A stretch of 64,000 bases of DNA from Dastarcus helophoroides (taxonomy: Eukaryota > Arthropoda > Insecta > Coleoptera > Bothrideridae), in contig CM053325.1 of the NCBI GenBank assembly GCA_028583605.1, positions 43,904,987-43,968,986 on the forward strand. Reading direction: 5' to 3'. This document shows positions 23,044 to 35,000 of the stretch, piece after piece. The notes under the pieces were generated by a model, which was not told the origin of the DNA, searched no databases, and saw only the letters and a list, made by a program, of their open reading frames with translations. Made by a program: the position numbers and the translations under genes. The number at the start of each line of letters is the position of its first letter. The first letter of the stretch is position 1.

Positions 23044-26000
23044 ATGGATCAGAAGCAGGATGATTTTGTTAAAGTTTCTCTGAGGATTAGGCCTCCTATG
23101 AGCGAATTATCGTCGGCAAATTCTTGTCTACAAGTTATCTCTACTCAACCGCCGGTATGTTAGTTTTATTAATAAACACAAAATTAGTCGTTAAGTTCTA
23201 GGTTTTAATGTCCATCGATAAGCAACAAACGTATTATTTTGATAATATTTTTAATGAAGAGTCAGATCAGGAAGTTATTTACAATGACGCTGTAAGGCAT
23301 CTAGTAGAAATGGTTAAAGAGGGCTACAATTGTACTGTTTTTGCATATGGTCAAACAGGTACAGGAAAAACTTACACAATAGGGACCAATCCATTTGTAA
23401 GATATATTTTATAGTCAAAAATGCAACTTCTTAACTGTGTTTAATACCTAATTAGGTTAAAGACCCTGAAGAGGATGGATTAATATCCCGAGCATTAAAT
23501 GATTTTTTTGACTTTGGTTACATTAAGGGCTACATTGATATTTATGTTTCCTTTATTGAAATTTACAATGAGAAGGTTTATAATTTGTTGCCAGAAGATG
23601 AAATGCGTAATAAGGAACCTCTTTCGGTAAAAGGTATGTTTATTACATTGCTTTGCATTTCGTGCCTTATGTTAAGGCAACATTGGAAACTGAGAAATTT
23701 TTAATGATTGAGTGTTAAATTTCTAATTTGAACTGTTTTTCTCCAAATTCTGAATTTAAATCTGACATTTGAAAACTTGGATATTTTAACCAATTCAAGT
23801 AATTTTTTGAACTGTCCCAAGCTTATCAGCTAAAGTTTCTATTTTTACCCTAAGTATTGATTTTGACTTAATGTTGAAAATTAGAATTTGCAGAATAAAG
23901 TAACATGCTCCTCAATTAACAAAAATATTTTTAGTTGATTATTTTATAATGTCAAAATGAATGAACCGTAAAGTAGAACCGTAATTGTTTATTTAAAGCA
24001 GTTTTTTTTTAAGTAATCCACTCGCAAAGGGTAACCCCATTATGCTTTCAAAGCACTGCGAGTAGGATGCGGAAACAAGGATAGATGGCGCCTTGTTAAA
24101 CAAGGATAGGTTGTAATTTTTGGGGAAAATTCCTTCCGGTAACAAGTTCCATAATTTGGAAGTTCTGTAGAAAAAAGAGTCTCTGTAGACAGAAGTCCTC
24201 ACTGTGTCAAGCTGGACCGCACAGGAATTTGCGGTCTCCGACTGTCTAGTACGCCTCAAGAATCTTGCCCTTGGGGGGATCAATCCTATTAGTTCCTGCG
24301 AGCATCTTCCATGTTAGTACTTGTAGAAAAGAGGCAAGTCACTAACCATACGCCTGTGCTCTAGTGTTTCGAGAGAATCGCTCAGACTCTCGTCATCAAT
24401 TAGGCGAATCGCTCTTCTCTGAATTGAATCCAAGAGAGTTAAAGTGTGTTTTGGGGCTGAACTCCAAACATGAGAAAAGTATTCTAGTGTTGGCCTAACT
24501 CGAGCTTTAAATAGTGTAATAGCTGATGAGATGTGAAGTACTTTTTAGCTCTAAAAAGAAAGCCTAGCTTCTGAGAGGCGGATTTGGCAATGGCGCGCAC
24601 ATGATCGTCCCAAGAGAAGTTAGTGCTCGCATTACTCCTAGGACAGATTAGATCCCATCGGAAGGATTTTACCGTCCATTAGTATGTTTGTTGTTTGATG
24701 TTTTCTTAGAGAAAACCGCGGCCTGAGTTTTTGAAGCGTTGAAGTCGACCAAATTGTTCTTACTCCATTCCAGAATAATCTCGAGATCTCGATTAATCGT
24801 CTGTATCTGCTATTCCCTTAGTCGATCTGAAGCAGTGATAGATAATGGTTTGTCGGAGAAAAAAGATGACACAAGGTTACTATCATCTGCGTAGCTGTAT
24901 ATAGGATTGGAAGTTGAAGCTAAGATATCGTTTATGTGTAACAGAAATAGAGTAAGAGACAGCACAGACTCCTGAGGCACCCCTGCGTTAGTCGCAAATG
25001 TCTCGGATGAGATGCCATCGACGACGATCTGCAGAGATCTGTCAGCGAGAAAATTGGATATCAAATGACAGAGTCCAGGAGGAAGACCATAAGAGGTTAA
25101 TTTGGCGGGAAGAGATAGGTACCAGACTCTGTCGAAAGCCTTTGAGACATCCAATGCCACAATCCTAGCCTCACCATGTTTTTCCATGGCTGAGTTACAG
25201 ATATGAGTAACATATGCCAGTAGATCGCCAGTGGAACGTTGTTGTCTAAAACTGTATTGCCTGTCGGAGATGATTCTATTTTCCTCCAGATATTTGAGAA
25301 TCTCGATGTTGATAACCTTTTCCATCACTTTAGATACAACGGGTAACAAAGATATAGGGCGATAGTTGTTAGCCAGATTCCTTTTTCCCTTTTTAGAGAC
25401 AGGCTGAACTCTAGCAGATTTCTAGATGTTAGGGAATACACCTTTGTTGTAAGATAGTGTGAACAATTTGCTTAGGATAGGAGTCAACTCTGGGGCGCAC
25501 TTCTTAAGAACAATAGCGGGAATACCATCAAGGCCAGAAGCTTTCGAGATGTCGAGCTTAAGGAAAATCTTCCTGATTGTGCGTTGTCTGAAAACAATTT
25601 CAGGCATCGAAGTGCCAACCTTAGGGAGAATAGGAGGTTCTGCGTTTCGAGAATCAAGATTGGAATTTTCAGTAAACATTAAGGCTAACATGTCAGCCTT
25701 TTCCTTGGTGGAAAATTTGAAGGTCTGAAATGCTTTCTAATCGACTTTGCAAATCCCCAATAGGACCTGGAACCGTTCGGACAGTTGATAAGCCTCTGGC
25801 GCATTTTACGGTCGAAATCACTTTTTGGCTCGCCAATAACCTGTTTACAAGAATTTCGTGCATCTACAAATATGGCCAGAGTCTCGACTGAGGGATTATT
25901 TCGCCAACACGATGTGCGCGATTTTTGCAGGAGACAGCTCGAGCACATTTTGTACTGAACCAAGATTTACTGGAGGCAGACTTCTTTTGGGAGTGGGGAA

Positions 26001-29000
26001 TGGGACATTCATACCAATCGTGATGGATTCGGCGACTAAGGAAGGGTTGTCTGAGTTAAAGCAGACTTCCTGCGATGGGAAAGATGCAAAGAAGTCTCTC
26101 AATTCGTCCCAATTAGCAGAGCTAAAGTGCCAAACCCCACGGGACTGCGTCCGGGAAGGAGGTGATATATGAAGCGAGCGAGAGGCTGCTACAAGCTTGT
26201 GATACGAATTTCCAAGCAGTGATGTCACAGAGATTTTATACGAATTTGGTGAATTTGTAAGGAAAAGGTCGAGTAGATTAGGTTGGTGGGTATCTACATC
26301 AGGAATTCTTGTGGGTTCCTCTACTAATTGCGGTAGTCCACAAGTGATGGTGAAAGCCTCTGCCACCCTTCCCGCGTCGTCAGTTCGGGAAAAAATCTTA
26401 ACCAGGGGATGTTGTGTACGTTGAAGTCACCGAGAAAGACAACCTCAGCTTTTGGACAATTCGCGTGTAGATGATCAAAAGTTATGGAGAGATAAGAGAA
26501 GAGCTGTCTGTATGAGGGATTGTTTGGAGACAAATAAAGTGAACAAATAATTATTACTTCGTTTTTGGAGCAGATTTTCAGCCAAATCACATCATGATCA
26601 GCAGATTCCAGTGCTTCTTCTCGTTGACAGGACAGGTCGCTTCGCGTAAAAGCACAAATTCCCCTCTTGTGTCGAAATTTTGTGTGCAAGTCGTAGTTAG
26701 GGCAAAGCAAATGGGACTGTATTGATCGATGTGGCGACTTGGGTTTCTGTCAGAGACAGCACATGGGGTCTTCCCTTTTGAAGGTGTTGATGAACCGAGT
26801 TTAGATTTGAGTTTAGACCCCGAATGTTACAGAATTGAATTTTGAATGAATTGTTTGACAGAAACTTGGCCCATGGTACATTAAAATTTTCCGTCGATTT
26901 TGGATGCCCTCGTACACCCTTCACCCGGACATCCGAATGGGAGGGTAGTTTAGGTCCGGAATTTTTTGCACGAAGAGAATCCATCATCTTTTTTTTAATA
27001 ATTAAAAAAAAATCAGAGAAGATGAAAAAAGGAAATAAGAAAAAGGACAGGATGAGGAAAGAAGGATAACAAAAAGTTTGACTTTAGAATTTAAAAGAAA
27101 GCATTTGCTGATCCTTTTTTTAGACAAAATTTCCCTATTTATAAAAGACATGACACTCTGCTACTTTATCGTATTAATTATTTTGCATTATTTTTGTAGT
27201 TTTTAATAATTGGATTTTCAGTGGAAGTTAATCTGAATTTGAAACGGTTTTCAGACTTTTTACTTAGAACATTTGCTACAATTACAACAAATATATTTTT
27301 AAATATTTCGATAATTTGCAACACCCCCACTTACCAAAATATTTCAACCCTTCAACCCCTCAAATACATAAATACAAACTCATTTGTTACCAATACCTAA
27401 CACCCTAACAAATTTATTATGTTTAACTAAACATGTCACAATATCAGCTGGTATTTCAATTGTAGGTATATATTTCATTTATTTGAAACTGCCTCTTTGA
27501 TAAAACGATATCTAAGGGTGCGTTTAGATTAGGCACTATTCCGTATATTTCTCTCTAACATAATAATATATCATGCGTAAACCATCCTGAGAGAAGCTAT
27601 CTAAGACTAATCACACAGCAAAGATAAATTACTTGACTTTCTCTCGAGAAGTTTTATGATGTTAATACTATATTTAATGTAATGAGATTAAAATATAGGT
27701 CAAAACTAATAAATCACTGAAAAAATTTTTGAAATTTGTTAATAAATGACTGAGAAATAGATTACTGAAATTTACGTATTTTAGCGCGAACGTTTGTGTG
27801 TGTGTGACGTCATTTGACCCGTCTGAGATCGTCGCATCACAAATCATTGAGCAAAAAGAAAAGCTCGCGAATGTTTGCTAATTTTTGGATATGTTTGAGA
27901 GGACCGAAATCTAAGAGACACGTATTTTTTTATCGACTGATAAGCGGTTTTAAGGGTAGTTCTACCCCTGTGGATTAGATGACGTCACGAGATTTATTCT
28001 TACAAGCTCAACTTCAAAGGTCCATAACTTTTTCATTTCTAGAGATATTTTAGTGATTCTTTCAGATATTGGTATCCTTTTACTTAAATATTTATAATTA
28101 ACCAATAATAAAAAAATGGAAACTTCTCCATTAGACAAATTTTGATTAATTCAAGTAGCAAAGATATTTTATGTCGTCACTTTATTTCAGCTAGAAGTGT
28201 CAGCAATTTTATTCAGCTATATTTGTGTCATAGTGTAAACGGGCAAGGAAATTTAGTCTCAAATATCTGGAATTTCTATCATGAAGTAAGTCTCTAATCT
28301 AAACGCACCCTAACATCTATATGTTTGGTTATTTTATGCATAACTGGATTGGGTGATAATTTTTGAGCGCTTTAATTGTCATTATACAAAGTAATACATT
28401 TTAAATTACCAGTCAATTTATTTAGCAAGTTTGAAAAACAAATCTGGTCCCCTTAAACCAAGAAAGATTAAAAAACACAACCAAGGTTGCTCTAATGCGT
28501 TTCGATAGCCAAGTTATCATCTTCAGAGAGATAGTAGAGAGATGAGTATCTCGCTGAAGATGATAGCTTGGATATCGAAACGCGTTAGAGCAACCTTTGT
28601 TGTGTTTTTTATTCTTTCTTGGTTTCAGGGACAAGATTTGTTGTTCAATTCTTGAAGATAACCTAGGACCAGTCCGTTCCACCAAAATTAACAAGTTTCG
28701 TACATAGATTGTACGATGCCTCAGTAATTGCCATATATTCAGCTTCTGTACGTGAAAGAACAACTGTCGACTCCTTTTTGCTTTCACAAGAAACCACAGA
28801 TCCTGAAAGTTTAAATACGAATCAAGTATTAAGACTTTCTGTCTTTTGAATTACTCGCCCAATCAGCATCAACATATGCTTCAACATGTGTGCTTTCTTT
28901 TACAAATCTCAAGCAGTCATTTTTAGTTCCCTGCAAATATCTTAAAATTCTTTTGGCGCTACTCCAATGGCTGCTATTGTGACAAGTATTAAACTGGTTC

Positions 29001-32000
29001 AAATAACTTATACTATATTGAAGATCAGGGCTAGTTAAAACACCTAAATACCTTAAGTTACTAATAAGATTCTGATAAGGTACATTAGAATCACAACTTT
29101 TATCATAAATCAAATTTATATTAGCTTGGTGTTGAAACTAATTTACAATTAGCCATATTAAATTTGTTCAAAATTTGATTTACATAATTTGTTTGATCCA
29201 AAGTTTTAATTCCCCTTTTCTTATCTCTACAGATTCTCATTTCCAAACATTGTTTAACCTCTCCCAAATCCTTAAGTATAAATTTATTACTCAAATTAAT
29301 TTTAAGAAATTCCGTTTCATCTAGGTTATTTGAAAAAATTATCTACATATAGAGCAATTATGGTTAAAAAACCTTTTCTTTTTTTAATATATAAACATGG
29401 CTCTAAATCTGAACTTTTATAACCCAAATCAGACAACGTATTATTTACTCTAGTATTCCATGCTCTTGCACTTTGTTTTAATCCATAAGTGGTTTTGGTC
29501 AACTTCAAAACTTTATCATTAGCTGCTAAATTGTAACCTTCTGGCACTTTATATAAACTGTTTTATCTAGAAAACCATTTAAAAACGCAGTTACTACATC
29601 TAGATGTGTTATTTCAATCTCATATGGTAATGACAAAGCAATTAGTAATCTTGAGGTAGAATGTCTAACTACTGGTGAAAATGTATCATCAAAATAAATA
29701 CCTGCATTCTGAGTAAAACTTCTAGCCACAAGTCTTGCTCGATATTTCACATTTCCTTCACCATCAGTTTTTCTCTTAAATACCCATTTACTATCTGCTA
29801 TTGTCCCGTTTTCTGGAGTTTTTACCCCATCCGAAGGATTATTTTCTTCAAAGGATTTTAACTCTTCTAATACTGCTTGCCTTGTTTCTTCATCAGGCCG
29901 TAACTTGGCTTCAGTCATTGTAATTGAGTCACTCTCGCAAATATTTTCAGTAAAATTCATAAATGTGACAATCACCCATTTTCTTCGGCTTGCGTACTCT
30001 TTCAGATCTCCTCTGTTCCAGAACTTCTAAATCTTCCGCTTCTCCTGGATAAATATAATCACTGTCATTCATATCATTTTCCATATCGAAATTTTTCAAA
30101 CCATTTTGTTCTAATTCGTCTTCACTTCTGTCATGTTCATTTTCGACCCCCACATGATCTAGGTCTTCTGAGCATTCTTTAATCACTACTTTTGAATGGT
30201 CATCTTCCTCCTTAATACTTACATCTCTGCTTATGGTGATGTCATTGGTAGCTGAATTATATAGCTTATAACGCTTTATATGCTCTTCATAACAACTAGG
30301 ATTATTTTCTCTGCTTTCTTTGCCGATTTTGTTCTCTTACTTTTAGGAATATGATCCATGACTACTACCAAAAATTTTTAATTTGGACACATTCGGTTTA
30401 AGACTAGTCCAGACTTCATAAGGAGTTTTATTGTTTAGTCCTGATACTATCGATCTATTTCTCAAATATACAGCAGTATTGACTGCTTCTGCCCAAATTT
30501 ATTGTCGAGTTCTGCGTCAAACAATAAACACTTTGCTTTTTCTAGAATAGTTCTATTCATACGCTCAGAGATGCCATTCTGCTCAGGTGTGTATGAATTT
30601 GTCTTCTGGTGGATAATGCTAAATTTCTGCAAAAAAATTGTAAATAGTTTACTGCAAAACTCACCACCATTGTATGTTCTAAGAACTTTGATTTTCTTGT
30701 TGTGTTTCAACCAATACTTTAAAATTTTTAAATTTATCGATTATTTCATCTCTTGATTTCAAAAAATAAACAGATATCTTTTTGGAGAAATCATCTTTAC
30801 AAATTAGGAAGCATCTTGACTTTCCAATCGACTGTACTTCCATCGGGCCACCTACATCTGCATGTACTACATCTAAAATGTTTCTTGCTCTTGTACCTTT
30901 CTGTGGAAACGACTTTGTCGATACCTTGGCTTCACAACAATTTTGTTGTCCATTTTTTAGTTCTTCAAAGTATTGAAGACCTTCAAGAGCTCCCTTTTTC
31001 ATCTTATTTAAGTCTTGTTCATTAATATGACCAAACCTGCGGTGCCATATTTGACCAGATGCTAGATAACTTTTATGTAATTTTCCTATATTTAATCTGT
31101 AAACATTATCAACCAATTTGTTTTTGCTGGGTTATATCTCATAACAATTTCTACAAAAAACAACAGAGTTTCCATTTTTAATTATCTGGCTGCCAGATAA
31201 AAGATAGGTTAAGTTAATGCAGGTACACTTAAAATCTTTTCTACTGTTACATCAATCTCGGAACCATCAACCAATGTTGTATCATTATTTCTTTTATATT
31301 TGAATTTTCACTCACATTTTTTTATCCAGTCCTCATTCACGATTAAATGAATACTCGCTCCAGAATCCACATTCCAGTCACCTTTATTAAACTGTCCATT
31401 CAAGAATACAGCACTAGAGTGGATTCTCTTGAATTACTAGCAGGTGAACTTTATTTCTTGTTGATTCTGAACTTGCCTTTAACTTCGGACCTCTGTTTCT
31501 GAAGAGACCTAATTCTTTGCAATTATAGCATCTGGTGTTTTTCTTAAAGATTGTCACAGTAGAACTCTTCTCTGCCTTATTCTGCCAAAGTAATTTCCCA
31601 GCAAACGCACTGCCTAGCTGCTGATCAACATTCATATCCAACAGCTTTGTTTTGATTAAATATGTTGAAATATTGAACCCAGAATGTTCACTTGACATTA
31701 TCATTGGCATAAACTTTCTGTGCACTCCAGCCAATAGCAATAATCCAACCCAAACATCTTCTATTTGGAAAGCTGTAGCTCTCAGCATTTGTGATGTCTC
31801 CACTATTTTATTTATATTTTGCTCAAGTGAATCATAGTTCTCTAACCTAGTCGAAATCAACGTCTTAAGCAAACTAATTTTCCTGGAGAAACCAGTCACT
31901 AAACATAGCTTTTAACCGCTGCCACAAATCGTTCGGATCTGCTGCATCCTTTATGTGGATATAAAGAGGTGCATCAATGGTTAATTTCAATTTAGCCTTT

Positions 32001-35000
32001 GCCCTATCTAATTTGTCAGTATCTGCCTCTGTTCCATCCAAACACTTGGAAAGACCATCTAGAACTAAGCAATTCCTTACAGCGAATGCCCAATCTTCGT
32101 ATTTTCCCTCCCCTCAAATTTTGGAACGTTGGCGATATAATTGACGGCCATCAAAACAAATCAACACAACACGGCAGTTTCATACCAACCAAATTTTAAT
32201 GTGATTTACGTTAGTCCTCGTTATTTTTACAACTTATGGGTATAAGAAGGTCTGGGGAGAGTCTGGGCCCATAACCTGTTGTAATAATTGGATCTTCAGT
32301 GGAAGTTAATCTAAATTTGAGACTAGGAAAGACACAAAACTCCTTTCAGTTTTCAGACTCTTTTTTTATATTATTACAGTTGCTACAGTTACAACAAATA
32401 TATTTTCAAATATTTCGATAACTTGCAACAATACAGGTGGTATACCATTATTCTAGATTAGCACCCTATTTCGAATACTTGCAATTTGTGTATGTGGAAC
32501 CACTTAGAGTATTTCTTTCTATCTCTTCTTTGCCTAGATAGGCCTCTTTCACTTTTTAATTTTTTTAATGCTTGTCTTTGCTCCTCTTTGGTCAGGTTTT
32601 GTTTTGCTGTTGTTTCTATACTTTTCCATTTTTCATTGAAAGCTTTTACATTCAACAGATATTTAATGATATTCAGTTGTTACTATTCGTAATTATACGT
32701 GTGCAGGTTTTAGGGTGGAGGGTATAACAAAGAAAAAAGTATATAGTGCTTTAGAAGCCAAAGATTTGCTTCAGATTGGCGTGAAGAATAGACATACAGC
32801 TGAGACAAAACAAAATGTTAATAGCTCTCGATCACATGCAATTTTTACTATTTATTGCGATTTCTCTTCTATGTAAGTAAAATTTACTATGTTATATGTT
32901 TTTGATCTTTTTGTTTAGTACAAGGTAATATTTTAGTGAACGGACAACATCAGCAAAGTTAAATTTCGTTGATTTAGCTGGATCTGAAAGTGTAAAAAAG
33001 ACTGGTAGCATAGGAAGCACCTTCCATGAAGGAGTTAACATTAATAGGGGTTTGTTGTGCATTGGACAAGTAATGAAGGCATTGAGCAGTAACGCTACTC
33101 ATATTCCGTATCGACAGTCGATCATCACAACTATATTACAAGGTATTTTGTACATAATTTGTAATTAATAAATTTAAATGTTGCACGCAAAGATCGTCAG
33201 TCGTGTTTTGCTCTATTTCTGACAAATGTGAAAATGATGCCTTTTTGCTATAAAACTAGTTACATCTGGGTAATTTTTGCACCAAATGAATTGTAATATA
33301 GTGTCTTGGACTTTTGATAGAGGAGATCTTTCTCTAAACGATCACTCAATTTGATACTCCTAGTTTAACAATTGAAAACAGCATGTATTTTGTTCTCACA
33401 TTTGTTTCTCAGAAAATATCAAAAGCTCTTCTGCCCTGAATTTCGGTTTTCATTACAATAGCCTTTTTCTGACTTGCTTTTTTATATTGTTTATTCCTGA
33501 AGAAACTTCCCTATGATAGTGGGCGAAATATGAGTAGTTCCCCAATGTTGTTGTATTCTGGAATATGTTGTATTAAAAAAAGCTTGTTTTTTTCAGATTC
33601 TCTAAATAAACGAAATTACGTGTCACTCATCGCTTGTGTTAAATCTTCATCAGTGGACTCTACTGAGACTACTCAAACCTTGGAGTTTGCCCGAAGAGTG
33701 AAAAAAATAAAGAATAAACCCGAAGTAAATCAAGTTGTGTCACAATTTAAAAAAGATAATCCATCCCTCTTTGAGCGCAGTTCTCTTACAATTCAAACAC
33801 CTTTGAAAAAAAATATTATCACTCCATCGAAATATAAATTTAGAACACCTATGGCGCAAGTTCCGTTGAGCACGATTATTGAACAAGAAAAACCCGACTT
33901 AGTTTTCGAAAGCCCCAAATCTTTAAATAGTTCTCCTTGTGGCAGCAGCGTTTCACAAAATCTGAGCCCTGTTTTGAGAAAATATATAAATGATATGGAA
34001 AATTCGATTGTTGATAAACTGAAAACCGTTATACATAATACTTTGCGAAGATCGACACGGTTATCCACAAGAAATTCCGATAAGGAAAACACACCGAAGT
34101 AAGTTTTTCATAAACACTTTAATCATATCATTTGATATGTTTATATGTTTTATTTCAAATTTGGTTTACAAGTAGAAGATATAGAAAAATTAGGCTTTAT
34201 CAAGATCATTAAAGATAATTTAATTCATTGCAGTTCTAAAGCGGAAATTTTACATTTGCTTATTTACTTTAAGATAGTAGAAATATAAATGTATTTATTT
34301 CTATAATCCTTATGATTGCAGGTATACTCTTAAGGAAATGAAAAGTAAAGTGACTCAATTAGTGCGAGAGGAAATTCTTCAGTACACTGGAAAGATTACA
34401 CGAGCTACTAGCAGTCCAATTGAACAAAATGAACGAATGAGTATTGTACCAAAGAAAATCTTGGTATGTTCATAGTAGTTCTGTATTGGTAACAAATAAT
34501 TATTTATAACTTGTAACTTTATGCATGCGCTATCAGGATACAGAATGTCCAAAATAACAATACAGTCTACAAAGATCTGGTAAACCAGAAAATATATAAA
34601 AATGATTTAATTAGAGCAAAGTCGGCTACATTATGTTGTCAAATTTTAAAAATATCAATTATTTTCGAATGTTTTTAAGAAAAATCAAATTTTAACAGTT
34701 TATTTTTTATTGCGTTGGTATCATTTTTAGCAAAACTGACAGTGGTAGGAATATTATTTTTGTGCCAAAAATTGTCTCATAATAAACATATATTAAGTGT
34801 AACAATTTGAATATGTTATTGCCAGAAATAAAGAGAAAATAAGGAGTACATCATAAATCTCTTATACCCGATTATATCGAAAAAAAAATGAACATTTTAA
34901 CAACCAATAATTATTCACCTATTCGCAGATGGTAGTTGCAAAATCATTTTATTTTAGCAAAATATAATTTGTTTTAAAGGGTAATTCAAATTATGTTTCC

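Larger units (their letters stand above)
27195..32430 (-). mobile_element. Ty1/copia LTR retrotransposon, degraded, in Nod intron 3
   Basis: Two similar LTRs bound it (27195-27323 and 32280-32430). On the minus strand, gag starts at ATG 32151 and runs to about 31414, with a zinc-knuckle remnant starting CYNCKELG. The protease core DSGAS lies near 31360. The GAG-pre-integrase and integrase (31116-30462) show the QIWHRRFGHIN block and HADVGGPM. RT (29975-29326) shows WVFKRKTDGEGNVKYRARLV, THLDVVTAFLNG and KTTYGLKQSARAWN; the catalytic motif reads YVDN where YVDD is usual. RNase H (29113 down to about 27470) shows RYLQGTKN and AYVDADWAS. Many stops and frameshifts break it. A Harbinger-like MITE and a hairpin retroposon are inserted in the RNase H end. 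It is a dead genomic relic. Confidence 0.93.

Noticed and set aside
32458..32655. Minus-strand 65-aa basic frame (TKEEQRQALKKLKSERGLSR) between the copia LTR and Nod exon 4
   Set aside because: It looks protein-like, but there is no start context, partner exon or family I can name; probably chance or an old relic.
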